From the NCBI RefSeq assembly GCF_018327685.1, contig NZ_BNEL01000001.1:4216001-4280000 (forward strand): a DNA stretch of 64,000 bases, written 5' to 3'. The DNA comes from Streptomyces sp. TS71-3 (GTDB lineage: Bacteria > Actinomycetota > Actinomycetes > Streptomycetales > Streptomycetaceae). Below the pieces are notes generated by a model. The model did no database searches and was not told where the DNA came from. It was given only the letters and a program-made list of their open reading frames with translations. The translations under genes were made by a program, and so were the position numbers. Below are positions 33,153 to 42,106 of this stretch, piece by piece. The first letter of the stretch is position 1, and each line of letters starts with the position of its first letter.

Positions 33153-35141
33153 TCACGCCCCGGCGTGCGGCCGCTCCAGGGCGGGCTCGGGCTCCGTGCG
33201 CGGACCCGGGACCAGGGCAGGAAGGGTCAGCGTGACGGACATCGGGCGGCCCGGACCGGAGTACGTGGCCGCGGAGGCGCGCGGTGCGTGGCCCGCGGCC
33301 CGTGCGGCGAGCACGTACGAGCCGACGTCCGGCACGGCGAGGGCGAAGCGTCCCTCCGCGTCCGTGAAGGCGGCGCCGGCCTGCCGGCCGCGGCTGTCGA
33401 TCAGCGTGACCTTCGCACGCGCCACCGGCGAACCGGCGGCGTCCAGCACCCGGCCGTAGCAACCGCCGCCCTGGACCGCGGCGGGGGCCTTCGTGAGGAC
33501 GGCCGTGGCGGTCGTACCGATCGCCGGCTCGGCGACAGCGGAGGCGACGGCGGTCGCCGGCTCGGCCGCGAGCGGCGCCGCTGTGGCGGGGGCGCCGGCC
33601 TGCTGGGCATCGGGCGTGTCCTGCTCCGACTCCGCGCGCAGGTGTCCGGCCGCGGGCGCCCGCCGGCGCGACGGCAGGAACAGCGCGAACACCAGACCGC
33701 CGGCGACCGCGGCCGTGGCGATCAGGAACGACACCCGGAAGCCGTGCAGCGTCGGTACCGCGATCCCATCGGGCGTGAGGTTCGCGGTGCGGGCCAGCAC
33801 CATGCCGATGACGGCGCTGGAGACCGAGGTGCCGATGGAGCGCATCAGAGTGTTGAGGCCGTTGGCCGCGCCGGTCTCCGAGGGGTCCACCGCGCCGATG
33901 ATCAGTGCCGGCAGCGAGGAGTAGGCGAGACCGATGCCCGCGCCGACCACCACCGAGATGACGATGGTCTGCCAGGGGGCGCTCATGAGGCCGAGTCCGG
34001 CGCCGTACCCGATGCCGATGACCAGCATGCCGAGCAGCAGCGAGACCTTGGGGCCGTAGACCCGGGAGAGCTTGGCGTAGAGCGGAGCCGTCAGCATCAT
34101 CGTCAGCCCGAGCGGGGCCACGCAGAGGCCGGCGACCACCATCGACTGGCCCAGGCCGTAACCCGTGGCCTTGGGCAGCTGGAGGAGCTGGGGGAGCACC
34201 AAAGAGATGGCGTAGAAGGCGACGCCGACCATGATCGAGGTGAGGTTGGTGAGCAGCACCTCGCGGCGCGCGGAGGTGCGCAGGTCGACCAGCGGGGCCT
34301 TGAGGCGCAGCTCTATCAGGCCCCACACCAGCAGGACCAGCACCGCGGCGCCGAACAGGACGAGGGTGGTGGGCGAGCCCCAGCCCCAGTCGCTGCCCTT
34401 GGTGATGGGCAGCAGCAGGAGGATCAGGCCGCCGGACAGGCCGAGGGCGCCGAACAGGTCGAAGCTGCCGCGGGCGCGCACCCGGGACTCCGGCACCACC
34501 AGCATCGTCAGCAGGATCGCCACCACGCCGAGCGCGGCGGCCGTGAAGAACAGCGCGTGCCAGTCCAGGTGCTGGGCGACCAGCGCGGCACCCGGCAGCG
34601 CGAGACCGCCGCCGACGCCGATCGAGGAGCTCATCAGCGCCATGGCGCTCGCCAGCCGCTCGCGCGGCAGCTCGTCGCGCATCAGGCCGATGCCGAGCGG
34701 GATCGCGCCCATCGCGAAGCCCTGGAGCGCCCGGCCGCCGATCATGACCAGGAGCTGGTCGGTGAAGCCGCAGATCAGGGAGCCGATCACCATGACGGCG
34801 AGGCTGGCGAGCAGCATGCGCCGCTTGCCGTAGAGGTCGCCGAGGCGGCCCATGATCGGGGTGGCCACCGCGCCGGCGAGCAGCGTGGAGGTCATGACCC
34901 AGGTGGCGTTGCTCGGCGAGGTGCTGAGCAGGGTCGGCAGATCCTTGATGACCGGCACGAGCAGCGTCTGCATCACGGCGACCGTGATGCCGGCGAAGGC
35001 GAGGACGGGGACGATGCCGCCGCTGCGGTCACGGTGCTTCTCGGGGTCCTCCGGCAGTCCGGAACCCCCGGGAACCCCGGACGCGCGAACGGCGGTCTCC
35101 TGGGCCGCCGTCGCTGGGTGCTGGTCGGTCGTCTGGGTCAT
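33153..35141 (-). CDS. DHA2-type MFS exporter fused to a carboxypeptidase-regulatory-like beta domain
   Basis: A 662-residue protein; GGAGG lies 9 bases before the ATG at 35141. Residues 40-500 form a 14-TM exporter: MTSTLLAGAVATPIMGRLGDLYGKRRMLL (motif A), GRALQGFAMGAIPLGIGLMRDELPR and GLALPGAALVAQHL (TM5). An Ala/Pro linker of about 60 residues leads to a C-terminal beta-sandwich GCYGRVLDAAGSPVARAKVTLIDSRGRQAGAAFTDAEGRFALAVPDVGSYVLAARAAGHAP, a CarboxypepD_reg/CnaB-like fold that elsewhere binds ligands or wall material. If the topology is even-numbered the domain is cytoplasmic. It is divergent from a second MFS exporter with two operator-like palindromes between. Confidence 0.85.
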   Translation of the reverse strand: MTQTTDQHPATAAQETAVRASGVPGGSGLPEDPEKHRDRSGGIVPVLAFAGITVAVMQTLLVPVIKDLPTLLSTSPSNATWVMTSTLLAGAVATPIMGRLGDLYGKRRMLLASLAVMVIGSLICGFTDQLLVMIGGRALQGFAMGAIPLGIGLMRDELPRERLASAMALMSSSIGVGGGLALPGAALVAQHLDWHALFFTAAALGVVAILLTMLVVPESRVRARGSFDLFGALGLSGGLILLLLPITKGSDWGWGSPTTLVLFGAAVLVLLVWGLIELRLKAPLVDLRTSARREVLLTNLTSIMVGVAFYAISLVLPQLLQLPKATGYGLGQSMVVAGLCVAPLGLTMMLTAPLYAKLSRVYGPKVSLLLGMLVIGIGYGAGLGLMSAPWQTIVISVVVGAGIGLAYSSLPALIIGAVDPSETGAANGLNTLMRSIGTSVSSAVIGMVLARTANLTPDGIAVPTLHGFRVSFLIATAAVAGGLVFALFLPSRRRAPAAGHLRAESEQDTPDAQQAGAPATAAPLAAEPATAVASAVAEPAIGTTATAVLTKAPAAVQGGGCYGRVLDAAGSPVARAKVTLIDSRGRQAGAAFTDAEGRFALAVPDVGSYVLAARAAGHAPRASAATYSGPGRPMSVTLTLPALVPGPRTEPEPALERPHAGA

Positions 35142-35460
35142 TCTGTGCGGCCTCCAGGGCGGAGTGAGAGGGGATTGCGTCTGGGTGTTGCTTCGGACTC
35201 GCTGGTCGTCAGCCGTCCGTCATCAGCCATCGGTTCCGTGCGTCCATCAGTCGTCAGCGGTGCGTCGTCGGTGGCTGCGGCCTTCCGGCGGCAGCGGGTG
35301 GTACGGGCACCCTGGGGCGCCGCGCTTCCTGAAGCCGGGCGGCACCGCCGCCGTGCGAACGCGGGCCGGGTCGGTCGTGCGTGGCGCGATGGCGGCACGC
35401 TGTGCCGAGGCCGGGGCCGTGCGGCAGTACGACGGTTCCCAACTCACCCGGGGCGGGGAG

Positions 35461-35474
35461 TATTCCAAGGAATA
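35461..35474. promoter_or_regulatory. Inverted repeat TATTCC-AA-GGAATA
   Basis: A perfect 6-bp arm inverted repeat with 2-base spacer in the 492-base gap (35142-35633) between divergent MFS genes. An ATG with AAGGA spacing of 7 follows at 35479 but reads into a poor frame. Regulator unknown. Confidence 0.4.
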
Positions 35475-35558
35475 TCCTATGAACATCAATCTTGACCTGT
35501 CCGTGACCTGTGAGACGGGGCCGGGCGCACCGGGCCGGCGGGCGCGGCCGGACAGGCC

Positions 35559-35576
35559 CTGGTCCCATGGGACCAG
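35559..35576. promoter_or_regulatory. 18-bp perfect palindrome CTGGTCCCATGGGACCAG
   Basis: A perfect 18-bp palindrome 58-75 bases upstream of the plus-strand MFS start. Perfect palindromes of this size are typical TetR-type drug-exporter operators; no TetR gene is next door, so the regulator would be encoded elsewhere. Confidence 0.55.
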
Positions 35577-35633
35577 CACCGGTGCGGCGAATTCCCGATG
35601 CACGGCGGGCCGGGCGCTGCGACGATGGCCCCC

Positions 35634-37115
35634 ATGTCCCCAGCCGCCGCGCCTCCCGAGCCCCCCGCCCGCCGCACTCCGGTGCCCACCTGGCTGGTGG
35701 TGCTCACCACCTGCGCGGGGCAGTTCCTCGTCGTGCTCGACGTCTCCGTGGTCAATGTGGCGCTGCCCTCGATGCGGACGGACCTCGGGCTGAGCGCGCC
35801 CGGCCTGCAATGGGTCGTCAACGCCTACTCGATCGCCTTCGCCGGCTTCATGCTGCTCGGCGGCCGGGCCGGTGACGTCTTCGGCCGCAAGCGCACGTTC
35901 CTGATGGGCCTCGCGCTCTTCACGCTCGCCTCGCTCGCGGGCGGCGTCGCCCAGGAGGGCTGGCAACTGCTGGCCGCCCGCGCCGTGCAGGGCCTGGGTG
36001 CCGCGGTGCTGGCTCCCGCCACGCTGACGATCCTCACCTCCGCGGTCGCCGAAGGCCCGGCACGCGCGCGTGCGATAGCCACCTGGAGCGCGGTGGGCGG
36101 GGGCGGCGGCGCCGCGGGCGGCCTGGTCGGCGGTGTGCTCACCGAGGCGCTGTCCTGGCGGTGGGTGCTCCTGATCAACGTGCCGATCGGCGCGCTGGTG
36201 CTGACCGCCGCGGTCCGCTGGGTGGCCGAGAGCAGGTCCACCGCCGGGCGCCGGCTCGACCTGCTGGGCGCGGTGCTGGTCACCGCGGGCGCGGCCGTGC
36301 TCGCCTACGGCATCGTGGAGACCGAGGCCTCGGGGTGGACCTCCGCGCGGACGCTGGCCCCACTGGTCGCGGGGCCGCTGCTGCTGGCCGTCTTCCTGCT
36401 GGTGGAGGCGCGCACCCGGGCCCCGCTGATGCCGCTGAAGCTGTTCCGGCTGCGCCCCGTGGCCGCCGCCAACGTCGCCATGTTCATCGGCGGCGCCGGA
36501 ATGATGTGCATGTGGTTTCTGATGACCCTGTACGCACAGAATGTCCTGGGTTACGGCCCGTTGGGGGCCGGGATCGCGCTTGTCCCCAGCTCGGTGAGCA
36601 TCATGGCGGGTTCCAAGACCGCCCCGCGTCTGATGCCCCGTCTCGGCGCCAGGAACGTGGCGGTGCTCGGCATCCTCGTCGCCATGGTGGGCTTCGCCTG
36701 GCAGTCGACGATGCGTGCGGACGGCGGCTACGTCATGTCGATCCTGCTGCCGGGCATCGTGATGATGCTCGGTGCCGGCCTCGCGACGACACCGCTCGCC
36801 TCGCTCGCCACCTCGGGCGTCGACCCGGGGGACGCGGGCCTGGTGTCCGGCCTGGTCAACACCTCGCGCACCCTCGGCGGCGCGCTCGGGCTCGCCGTGC
36901 TGTCCACGGTGGCCGCGTCCCGCACGGCGGCAGTCGGCGACGGCACCGGCCCCGCGGCGCTCACCGCGGGCTACGCCCTGGCCTTCCGGTGCGCGACCGT
37001 CATCCTGGCCGCCGCGGTCGTCGTCATGGTGCTGTGGATGCCCCGGGAGACCCGCCGGCCGAGACCGGTGCTCGTCGAGCCGGACGCCGAACAGGCGGCG
37101 CAGCGCCAGCACTGA
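35634..37115 (+). CDS. DHA2-family MFS drug exporter
   Basis: A 493-residue, 14-TM protein. Of three in-frame ATGs (35598, 35625, 35634) none has a clear ribosome site; 35634 gives the usual length, and the transcript may be leaderless. Motifs: VVLDVSVVNVALPSM in TM1 (DHA2 signature), GGRAGDVFGRKRTFL (motif A), ARAVQGLGAAVLAPATLTIL and GGAAGGLVGGVLTEALSWRWVLLINVPIG. Likely a proton-driven exporter of drugs or antibiotics. Divergent from another MFS exporter and convergent with a LuxR regulator. Confidence 0.85.
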   Translation: MSPAAAPPEPPARRTPVPTWLVVLTTCAGQFLVVLDVSVVNVALPSMRTDLGLSAPGLQWVVNAYSIAFAGFMLLGGRAGDVFGRKRTFLMGLALFTLASLAGGVAQEGWQLLAARAVQGLGAAVLAPATLTILTSAVAEGPARARAIATWSAVGGGGGAAGGLVGGVLTEALSWRWVLLINVPIGALVLTAAVRWVAESRSTAGRRLDLLGAVLVTAGAAVLAYGIVETEASGWTSARTLAPLVAGPLLLAVFLLVEARTRAPLMPLKLFRLRPVAAANVAMFIGGAGMMCMWFLMTLYAQNVLGYGPLGAGIALVPSSVSIMAGSKTAPRLMPRLGARNVAVLGILVAMVGFAWQSTMRADGGYVMSILLPGIVMMLGAGLATTPLASLATSGVDPGDAGLVSGLVNTSRTLGGALGLAVLSTVAASRTAAVGDGTGPAALTAGYALAFRCATVILAAAVVVMVLWMPRETRRPRPVLVEPDAEQAAQRQH

Positions 37116-37236
37116 GCGCGGCGGGCCGGCCACCGCGGGGGCCGTGCATCAGGTGCGGGCGGCTCGTCCGTGAGGTCCGTGGGCGGCACGGGGCCGGTGA
37201 CGACGTCCATGCGGTGATGACGCGGCAGCGGGGGCC

Positions 37237-37878
37237 TCAGAGCCACCCCTGCTGCCGTGCCTCGCGCACCGCCTCCATGCGGTTGCGCGTGCCGGTCTTG
37301 CCGATGGCCGACGAGAGGTAGTTGCGCACCGTCGACTCCGACAGGCCCACCTTCCCGGCGATGTCCGCGACCGTCGCGCCGTCCGCCGACGCGACGAGCA
37401 CCTCGCGCTCGCGGGGCGTCAGCGGGTTGGGTCCGGCGGTGAGCGCCGCGGCCGCCAGTGCCGGATCGACGACCGTCTCGCCGGCGAGCACCCGCCGGAT
37501 CGCCGCCGCCAGCTCCTCCACGGGCCCGTCCTTGACGAGGAAGCCGGCCGCGCCCGCGTCCATGGCCCGCCGCAGGTACCCCGGCCGCCCGAACGTCGTC
37601 AGGATCAGCACGCGGCACTCGGGGCACCGCCGGCGCAGCTCCGCCGCCGCGTCCAGGCCGCTGCACCCGGGCAGCTCGATGTCGAGCAGGGCGACGTCGG
37701 GGCGCGTGCTCAGCGCCGTCGGCACGATCGCGTCCCCCGTGGCCACCTGCGCGACGACCTCCAGGTCGTCCTCCAGGCCGAGCAGCAGGGCCAGTGCGCC
37801 GCGCATCATCCCCTGGTCCTCGGCGAGCAGCACCCTCGTACGTGTCACACCGGAGTCCCCGGACGGCTGCGCGGTCAT
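37237..37878 (-). CDS. NarL/LuxR-family response regulator
   Basis: A 213-residue regulator. ATG 37878 is used; a GTG at 37848 with GGGGA upstream is an alternative. The receiver domain has acidic E20-D21, phosphoacceptor D66 in LLDIELP and the LVKDG Lys; the C-terminal LuxR helix-turn-helix is LTPREREVLVASADGATVADIAGKVGLSESTVRNYLSSAIGKTG. Its partner kinase is probably the HisKA_3 kinase at 39976-41253, which is separated from it by two DUF1990 genes and a small membrane gene, an unusual order. Likely target: the ABC exporter downstream of the kinase. Confidence 0.85.
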   Translation of the reverse strand: MTAQPSGDSGVTRTRVLLAEDQGMMRGALALLLGLEDDLEVVAQVATGDAIVPTALSTRPDVALLDIELPGCSGLDAAAELRRRCPECRVLILTTFGRPGYLRRAMDAGAAGFLVKDGPVEELAAAIRRVLAGETVVDPALAAAALTAGPNPLTPREREVLVASADGATVADIAGKVGLSESTVRNYLSSAIGKTGTRNRMEAVREARQQGWL

Positions 37879-38207
37879 GCGCAAGAGGGTACGTTCCGGC
37901 CGCGGAGCCGGAGCCGCGCGGTCAGGGTCCGGCACCGTGCGGTCAGGTGCGGCGCCGTGCGGTCAGGTGCGGTCAGGTCCGGCGCCGTGCGGTCCGGCTC
38001 GGCCCGCTACAAGGTGACTCCCGGCGGGCGGCCCCCGCCGAGTGGTCCCGGGCGGGCGGTCCCGGCCGCGCGGTGGGCCGTCCGGCGGCGGGCGCGCGCC
38101 ATGCGGACATATCTGGCCTATGCTCCTCATATTGGAAGAATCCGTCCCGGCCGGTGGAGCGAACGGCGGCGGACGGGCCGTGCGCGGAGGTTGCCCGGGG
38201 AGGTCGT
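37879..38207. other. Intergenic repeats and A/T-rich promoter region
   Basis: Bases 37920-37996 hold three imperfect units of about 20 bases built on GGTCAGG and GCCGTGC. Then 38103-38143 is A/T rich (ATATC, CCTATGC, CATATT) for this genome and likely holds the promoter of the small membrane gene at 38208. No gene is seen. Confidence 0.45.
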
Positions 38208-38423
38208 ATGCCGGTCGCTGAGGTCCTGCACCGGGCCGGGCTGCGCCGTGTCCACCTCGAACTCGCCTCGCTGGGCTCGGTGGTCCTCTGCATCGGGTTC
38301 TGGACCCGGGCGAAGGGCTACGACCAGGACGAGCGCGGCAACGCCGAGCGCCGGGCGCTCTTCGTCGGCCTGTGGCCGCCCATGTTCTGGCTGATCGGCC
38401 AGAACATGGCGGAGTACGAGTAG
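38208..38423 (+). CDS. Small two-TM membrane protein
   Basis: A 71-residue protein with GGGGAGG 4-5 bases before the ATG. Hydrophobic stretches HLELASLGSVVLCIGFW (about 16-32) and RALFVGLWPPMFWLIGQNM (about 48-66) flank a charged, Lys/Asp/Glu-rich loop. It resembles small stress or envelope membrane proteins of Streptomyces but has no assigned family. The A/T-rich upstream region suggests independent expression. Confidence 0.65.
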   Translation: MPVAEVLHRAGLRRVHLELASLGSVVLCIGFWTRAKGYDQDERGNAERRALFVGLWPPMFWLIGQNMAEYE

Positions 38424-38490
38424 CCTCCGGCGACCCGCGTCGTGTGCGTGCCGCCCCGCGGTGACCGGCGCCCGCCACCGAGGGGGCCGC

Positions 38491-39240
38491 ATGCTGCGTG
38501 AACGGCGCCTGTACCGCGCCGGTGCGGCCGAGGCCCTGGAGGCGCTGGCCCGGCTCGACGTGAACTACGCGCCACCGCCCGGGCCGCTGCCGTACTGGAA
38601 CGCGGGCTGGAGCCTGGACGCGCTGCGCTGCCCGGTCGCCAGGGAGCCGTCCGGCGACCCGGTGCCCGGTGGTGCCTGGCAGATCGCCTGCCGGCTGGTG
38701 CGCGACTTCCAGTTCGTGGAGCCGCGCATCCTGCGTGCCCTGTACCGGCCCGGCGATCCGCTGCCCGGCCGGAACATGCTGCTGGAGGGCCGCTTCCTGG
38801 GGCTCCGCTTCGACATGGGCGTCCGGGTGACGTCGGTGGTCGACGGTACCTTCGGCACCGGCACCGCGGCCCGGCGCGTCTGGGGCTGGACGTACCGGAC
38901 ACTCCAGGGCCACCTGGAGGAGGGCGACCTGACCTATCTCGTCGTCAAGCACCTGGCCACCGGAGACGTCGAGTTCCGCATCAGCGGCCGATCGCGCCGG
39001 GCCCCGATCGCGAACCCCGTCGTCAGGCTCGGCTTCGAGGCGTTCGGCAGGGCGACCCAGCACCGGTTCCTGCGGGCGGCCGCGCGGCGCCTCGTGCTGC
39101 TGGTGCGGGCCGAACTGCGCGGCGCACCGGTCCTCGGCGTGGAGCGGGTGCCCGGCGACGAGTCCCTCGCCATCGCCCCCGCCCTGCCGCTCAGCAGCCC
39201 CGCGCGGCGAGGCAGACCGGCTCGGGCACGGCGCGCGTGA
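38491..39240 (+). CDS. DUF1990-family protein (copy 1)
   Basis: A 249-residue protein. The ATG at 38491 with GAGGGGG upstream is preferred over GTG 38461. DUF1990 features: GRNMLLEGRFLGLRFDMGVRV, VWGWTYRTLQGHLEEGDLTYLVVKHLATGDVEFRISGRSRRA and FGRATQHRFLRAA. The family is of unknown function; the fold is START-like, a cavity for hydrophobic ligands. Its 3' end overlaps the convergent second DUF1990-type gene by 50 bases. The pair sits within a two-component/ABC-exporter locus, suggesting a role in lipid or envelope stress. Confidence 0.75.
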   Translation: MLRERRLYRAGAAEALEALARLDVNYAPPPGPLPYWNAGWSLDALRCPVAREPSGDPVPGGAWQIACRLVRDFQFVEPRILRALYRPGDPLPGRNMLLEGRFLGLRFDMGVRVTSVVDGTFGTGTAARRVWGWTYRTLQGHLEEGDLTYLVVKHLATGDVEFRISGRSRRAPIANPVVRLGFEAFGRATQHRFLRAAARRLVLLVRAELRGAPVLGVERVPGDESLAIAPALPLSSPARRGRPARARRA

Positions 39241-39979
39241 CGACGGTGACCCCGCCCCGGCTGCGGCCGCCGGAGAACCGGGCCGTGCGCAGGCAGAAGT
39301 GCACCCACATGTTGAACTGGATCTCCTTGGCCATCCGCAGCCTGCTGTACAGCAGGTCCGCCCACCGGTCGCCGCCGCGCGCCCAGGTCTCCACCTCGAA
39401 GACCAGGCACCCGCGGTCGCTCGCGGTACGGAACTCGATCTGCCCGGCCTCCAGGTGCCCCGTGAGGGTGGCGAGCCGCAGGGAGGTGGCGTCGCGGTGC
39501 ACCACCCGCACCGGACCGTCCCAGGGCCCCGGCATCTGCACCCGGTACTCGTCCGCCACCTGGGCGGTGCCGGGCACGCCGGCCGTCTTGTGGAAGACGG
39601 CGGCGGCGGACGGGGCCGCGCGGTTCACGTCCGCCGCCACGGCGGACATCAGCGACTCGGGCGTCATCCCGCTGCCCTCGATGCGCACCGAGAACCGCCG
39701 GTGGAACATCGGCCCCGCGCCGTCCGCCAGCAGCTTGCTGCGCTCGTCGACCAGCTCCGCGGGCAGCGGCGGCGGCAGGTCGCCACGGTCGCCCTCGGTC
39801 TCGGTGCGGTGCAGCGCCGTGACCCGCCAGACGTAGCGCCAGGACACCAGCGCGATGCCGGCGGGGAAGCGGAGCAGCACGCCCACCCGGCGCCGGATCG
39901 TCAGCCGCCGGGGCCGCCGGGTCCGGGGAGCGTGGAAAGCCTCCTGGGGCCGCGGCCGGGCGGCGCGCGGTGCGCTCAC
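39191..39979 (-). CDS. DUF1990-like family protein (copy 2), coupled to the sensor kinase
   Basis: A 262-residue protein whose GTG (39979) overlaps the kinase stop (GTGA). The C-terminal two-thirds resemble the DUF1990 protein next door: RLATLTGHLEAGQIEFRTASDRGCLVFEVETWARGGDRWADLLYSRLRMAKEIQFNMWVHFC, the same strand order and C-terminal helix. It has a short hydrophobic stretch near 37-50 (GVLLRFPAGIALVSW), possibly membrane associated. Convergent with copy 1 by 50 bases, so the two may have arisen by inverted duplication, though identity is now low. Confidence 0.7.
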   Translation of the reverse strand: MSAPRAARPRPQEAFHAPRTRRPRRLTIRRRVGVLLRFPAGIALVSWRYVWRVTALHRTETEGDRGDLPPPLPAELVDERSKLLADGAGPMFHRRFSVRIEGSGMTPESLMSAVAADVNRAAPSAAAVFHKTAGVPGTAQVADEYRVQMPGPWDGPVRVVHRDATSLRLATLTGHLEAGQIEFRTASDRGCLVFEVETWARGGDRWADLLYSRLRMAKEIQFNMWVHFCLRTARFSGGRSRGGVTVVTRAVPEPVCLAARGC

Positions 39980-41253
39980 GCCTTCAGGATGACACCGGTC
40001 CCCGGATCCCGCCCGGCGGCCGGAGCGGGATCGGACGCCGGCTCGACGGGGAGTTCGGCGGTCACCAGGAAACCGCCGCGCGGGCCGCGGCCCGCAGTCA
40101 GGGAGCCGCCCGCGGCCGCCAGCCGCTCGGTGAGCCCCTTCAGCCCGGTGCCGCCGACCGTCCGCCCGGTGGTCCCGTCCGGCACCACGGCGGCCGCGGG
40201 ACCCCGGCCGTTGTCCAGGACGCCCAGGCGCAGCCGCTCCCCGCTGCCGGCCACGGTGATCTCGCAGCGGTCCGCGCGGCTGTGCCGGACCACGTTGGTG
40301 ACCGCCTCGCGCACCACCCAGCCGAGCAGGGCCTCCTGCTGGGCGGTGAGCGGGGGGCCCGACCTGGTGACCACGGGTTCGACACCGGCGGCCCCCAGGG
40401 CGGAGCGCGCGCGGTCCAGCTCCGTGCTGAGGCTGCCCTCCCGGTAGCCGGTGACGGCCTCGCGGATCTCCGTGAGCGCCTGGCGGCCCACCGACTCGAT
40501 GTCGGTGACATGGGCCAGCGCCGCGTCCAGGTCGCGCGGTGCGACCCGGCGCGCCGCCTCCGCCTTGACCACGACGACCGAGAGCGTGTGGCCCAGCAGG
40601 TCGTGCAGGTCGCGCGAGAACCGCAGGCGTTCGCGCTCCACCGCCGTGCGCGCCAGCTCCTCACGGGTGGCGCGCAGCTCCTTGACGGTCTCGGAGAGCG
40701 CCAGGATCGCCGCGGTCACCATCCCCGAGATGAACGTGCCGTAGGCGTACTCGATGGCGTCCCAGCCGATCCTGACCGCCGCGGTCGCACCGGCGAGGAC
40801 GGTGATGCCGAAGACCACCCGTGCCATGGCCCGGCCGCGCAGCACCGCGCCGCCGGCCAGGGCGAGGAGCGGGAGGAACACCAGCCAGCTACCGCCGTAC
40901 CCGGCCGCGAGACCGAAGGCGGCCACGGCCATCACGGCCAGCATCCAGCGGGTGCACCGCGCCTCCCGCTTGGCCTTGTCGAAGGCACGGAAGACCACGA
41001 CCGAGTAGAGCGAGTTGAAGACGGCCAGACCCAGCCCGGCGAGCCACGGCAGGGGAGTGCCGCCGTGCACCAGGCTCGACACCGACCCCAGCCCCACCAG
41101 CAGCCACGGCAGCAGCGCGAACCCGTTGGGCGGGCCCGGCTGGCCGTCCCCGCCCCATGCCCGCCGCTCCCGCCGGCGGCGCAGCCGCCCGGCGGCCTTG
41201 ACCCCCGCGGCGGCCGAGCGGGCCGCGGAGGTCATGTCGTTCTTCCAGGACAT
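39976..41253 (-). CDS. HisKA_3-type sensor histidine kinase
   Basis: A 425-residue kinase; GGAG lies 7 bases before the ATG. Six hydrophobic segments in residues 45-190 form a membrane sensor with no large outer domain. The DHp helix RFSRDLHDLLGHTLSVVVVKAEAARR carries the phosphohistidine H217, and the ATP-binding part has VREAVTNVVRHSRA (N box), LGVLDNGRG (G1) and GTGLKGLTERLAAAGG (G2). NarL-type kinases of this form sense envelope-active drugs. The operon order is ABC ATPase, permease, kinase, DUF1990 protein. Confidence 0.85.
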   Translation of the reverse strand: MSWKNDMTSAARSAAAGVKAAGRLRRRRERRAWGGDGQPGPPNGFALLPWLLVGLGSVSSLVHGGTPLPWLAGLGLAVFNSLYSVVVFRAFDKAKREARCTRWMLAVMAVAAFGLAAGYGGSWLVFLPLLALAGGAVLRGRAMARVVFGITVLAGATAAVRIGWDAIEYAYGTFISGMVTAAILALSETVKELRATREELARTAVERERLRFSRDLHDLLGHTLSVVVVKAEAARRVAPRDLDAALAHVTDIESVGRQALTEIREAVTGYREGSLSTELDRARSALGAAGVEPVVTRSGPPLTAQQEALLGWVVREAVTNVVRHSRADRCEITVAGSGERLRLGVLDNGRGPAAAVVPDGTTGRTVGGTGLKGLTERLAAAGGSLTAGRGPRGGFLVTAELPVEPASDPAPAAGRDPGTGVILKA

Positions 41254-41386
41254 CGAGGTCTCCTGTCACCTGTCACACCGCTGGGATCGGGTGGGCGGCC
41301 CGGCGGGCCCCGGCCCGGTGTACGCACACCGTCGCGGGCCCGCCGGACGTGCCGGACGCGCTGGTCCGGGCCCCCGACCCCTGCGT

Positions 41387-42106
41387 TCACACCGTGCGGG
41401 CGGACTTGCGGTAGGCAAGCACAGCGTACGAGCCGAAGGCCAGCAGCCAGAGGGCCAGCACGGCGACCGTCCCGAACGTGGGCGCGGTCCCGTCCGTCGC
41501 CGACACCCCGAGCGCCGCGAACCGGTTGGTCGGGGTGAACGAGGACAGCGAGCGCAGCCAGCCGGGGAACTCGTCCACCGGGAACCACAGGCCCCCCACG
41601 ATGGAGAGCCCCAGGTTGCACGCCACGTTCACCACGCCCGTGGTCTGCGCCGTCAGCCGGTAGCCGTTGGCGATCCCGAGCAGGGTGAACGGGAAGGCTC
41701 CGAGCCAGAGCAGCGCGGTGACCAGCGCCCACTGCCAGGCCGCCATCCGCACCCCGTTGACCAGGCCGCCCGCCAGCAGCACCGCGACGATCGCGGGCAG
41801 CACGATGACCGAACCGGTCAGCGCCCGGCCGACCACCACGCTCCGCGGCCGCATCGGCGTGACCCGCAGTTGCCGCAGCCACCCGATCGACTTGTCCTCG
41901 GCGACGCCGGTGCCGGTGCTCAGCGCCGCGCCGAGCGCGCCGTACGCCGCCATGCCGACCATCGACGCCGTCTTCCACGTGCCGTCGGAGCCGTCGCCGA
42001 TGTTGGTGAAGAGCAGGTACATCAGCACCGGCATGCCGATGCCGAAGATCACGAATCCGGTGTCGCGCATGGCTCTGCGGATCTCCAGGACCAGGTAGTC
42101 GAGCAT
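41387..42106 (-). CDS. ABC-2 type exporter permease
   Basis: A 239-residue, six-TM protein. The ATG at 42106 shares a base with the ATPase stop (TGATG) and has AAGGAG 6 bases upstream, so it is preferred over the GTG at 42109. DrrB/ABC-2 pattern: YLVLEIRRAMRDTGFVIFGIGMPVLMYLLF, AEDKSIGWLRQLRVTPMRPRSVVVGRALTGS and a central TM pair followed by IVGGLWFPVDEFPGWLRSLSSFTPTNRF. Works with the coupled ATPase to export lipophilic drugs or lipids. Confidence 0.85.
   Translation of the reverse strand: MLDYLVLEIRRAMRDTGFVIFGIGMPVLMYLLFTNIGDGSDGTWKTASMVGMAAYGALGAALSTGTGVAEDKSIGWLRQLRVTPMRPRSVVVGRALTGSVIVLPAIVAVLLAGGLVNGVRMAAWQWALVTALLWLGAFPFTLLGIANGYRLTAQTTGVVNVACNLGLSIVGGLWFPVDEFPGWLRSLSSFTPTNRFAALGVSATDGTAPTFGTVAVLALWLLAFGSYAVLAYRKSARTV

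Noticed and set aside
35479..35793. ATG at 35479 with AAGGA ribosome spacing of 7 (start MNINLDLSVTCETGPG)
   Set aside because: After about 20 residues the frame becomes Arg/Pro-rich and runs into the MFS gene; a leader peptide is possible but not supported.
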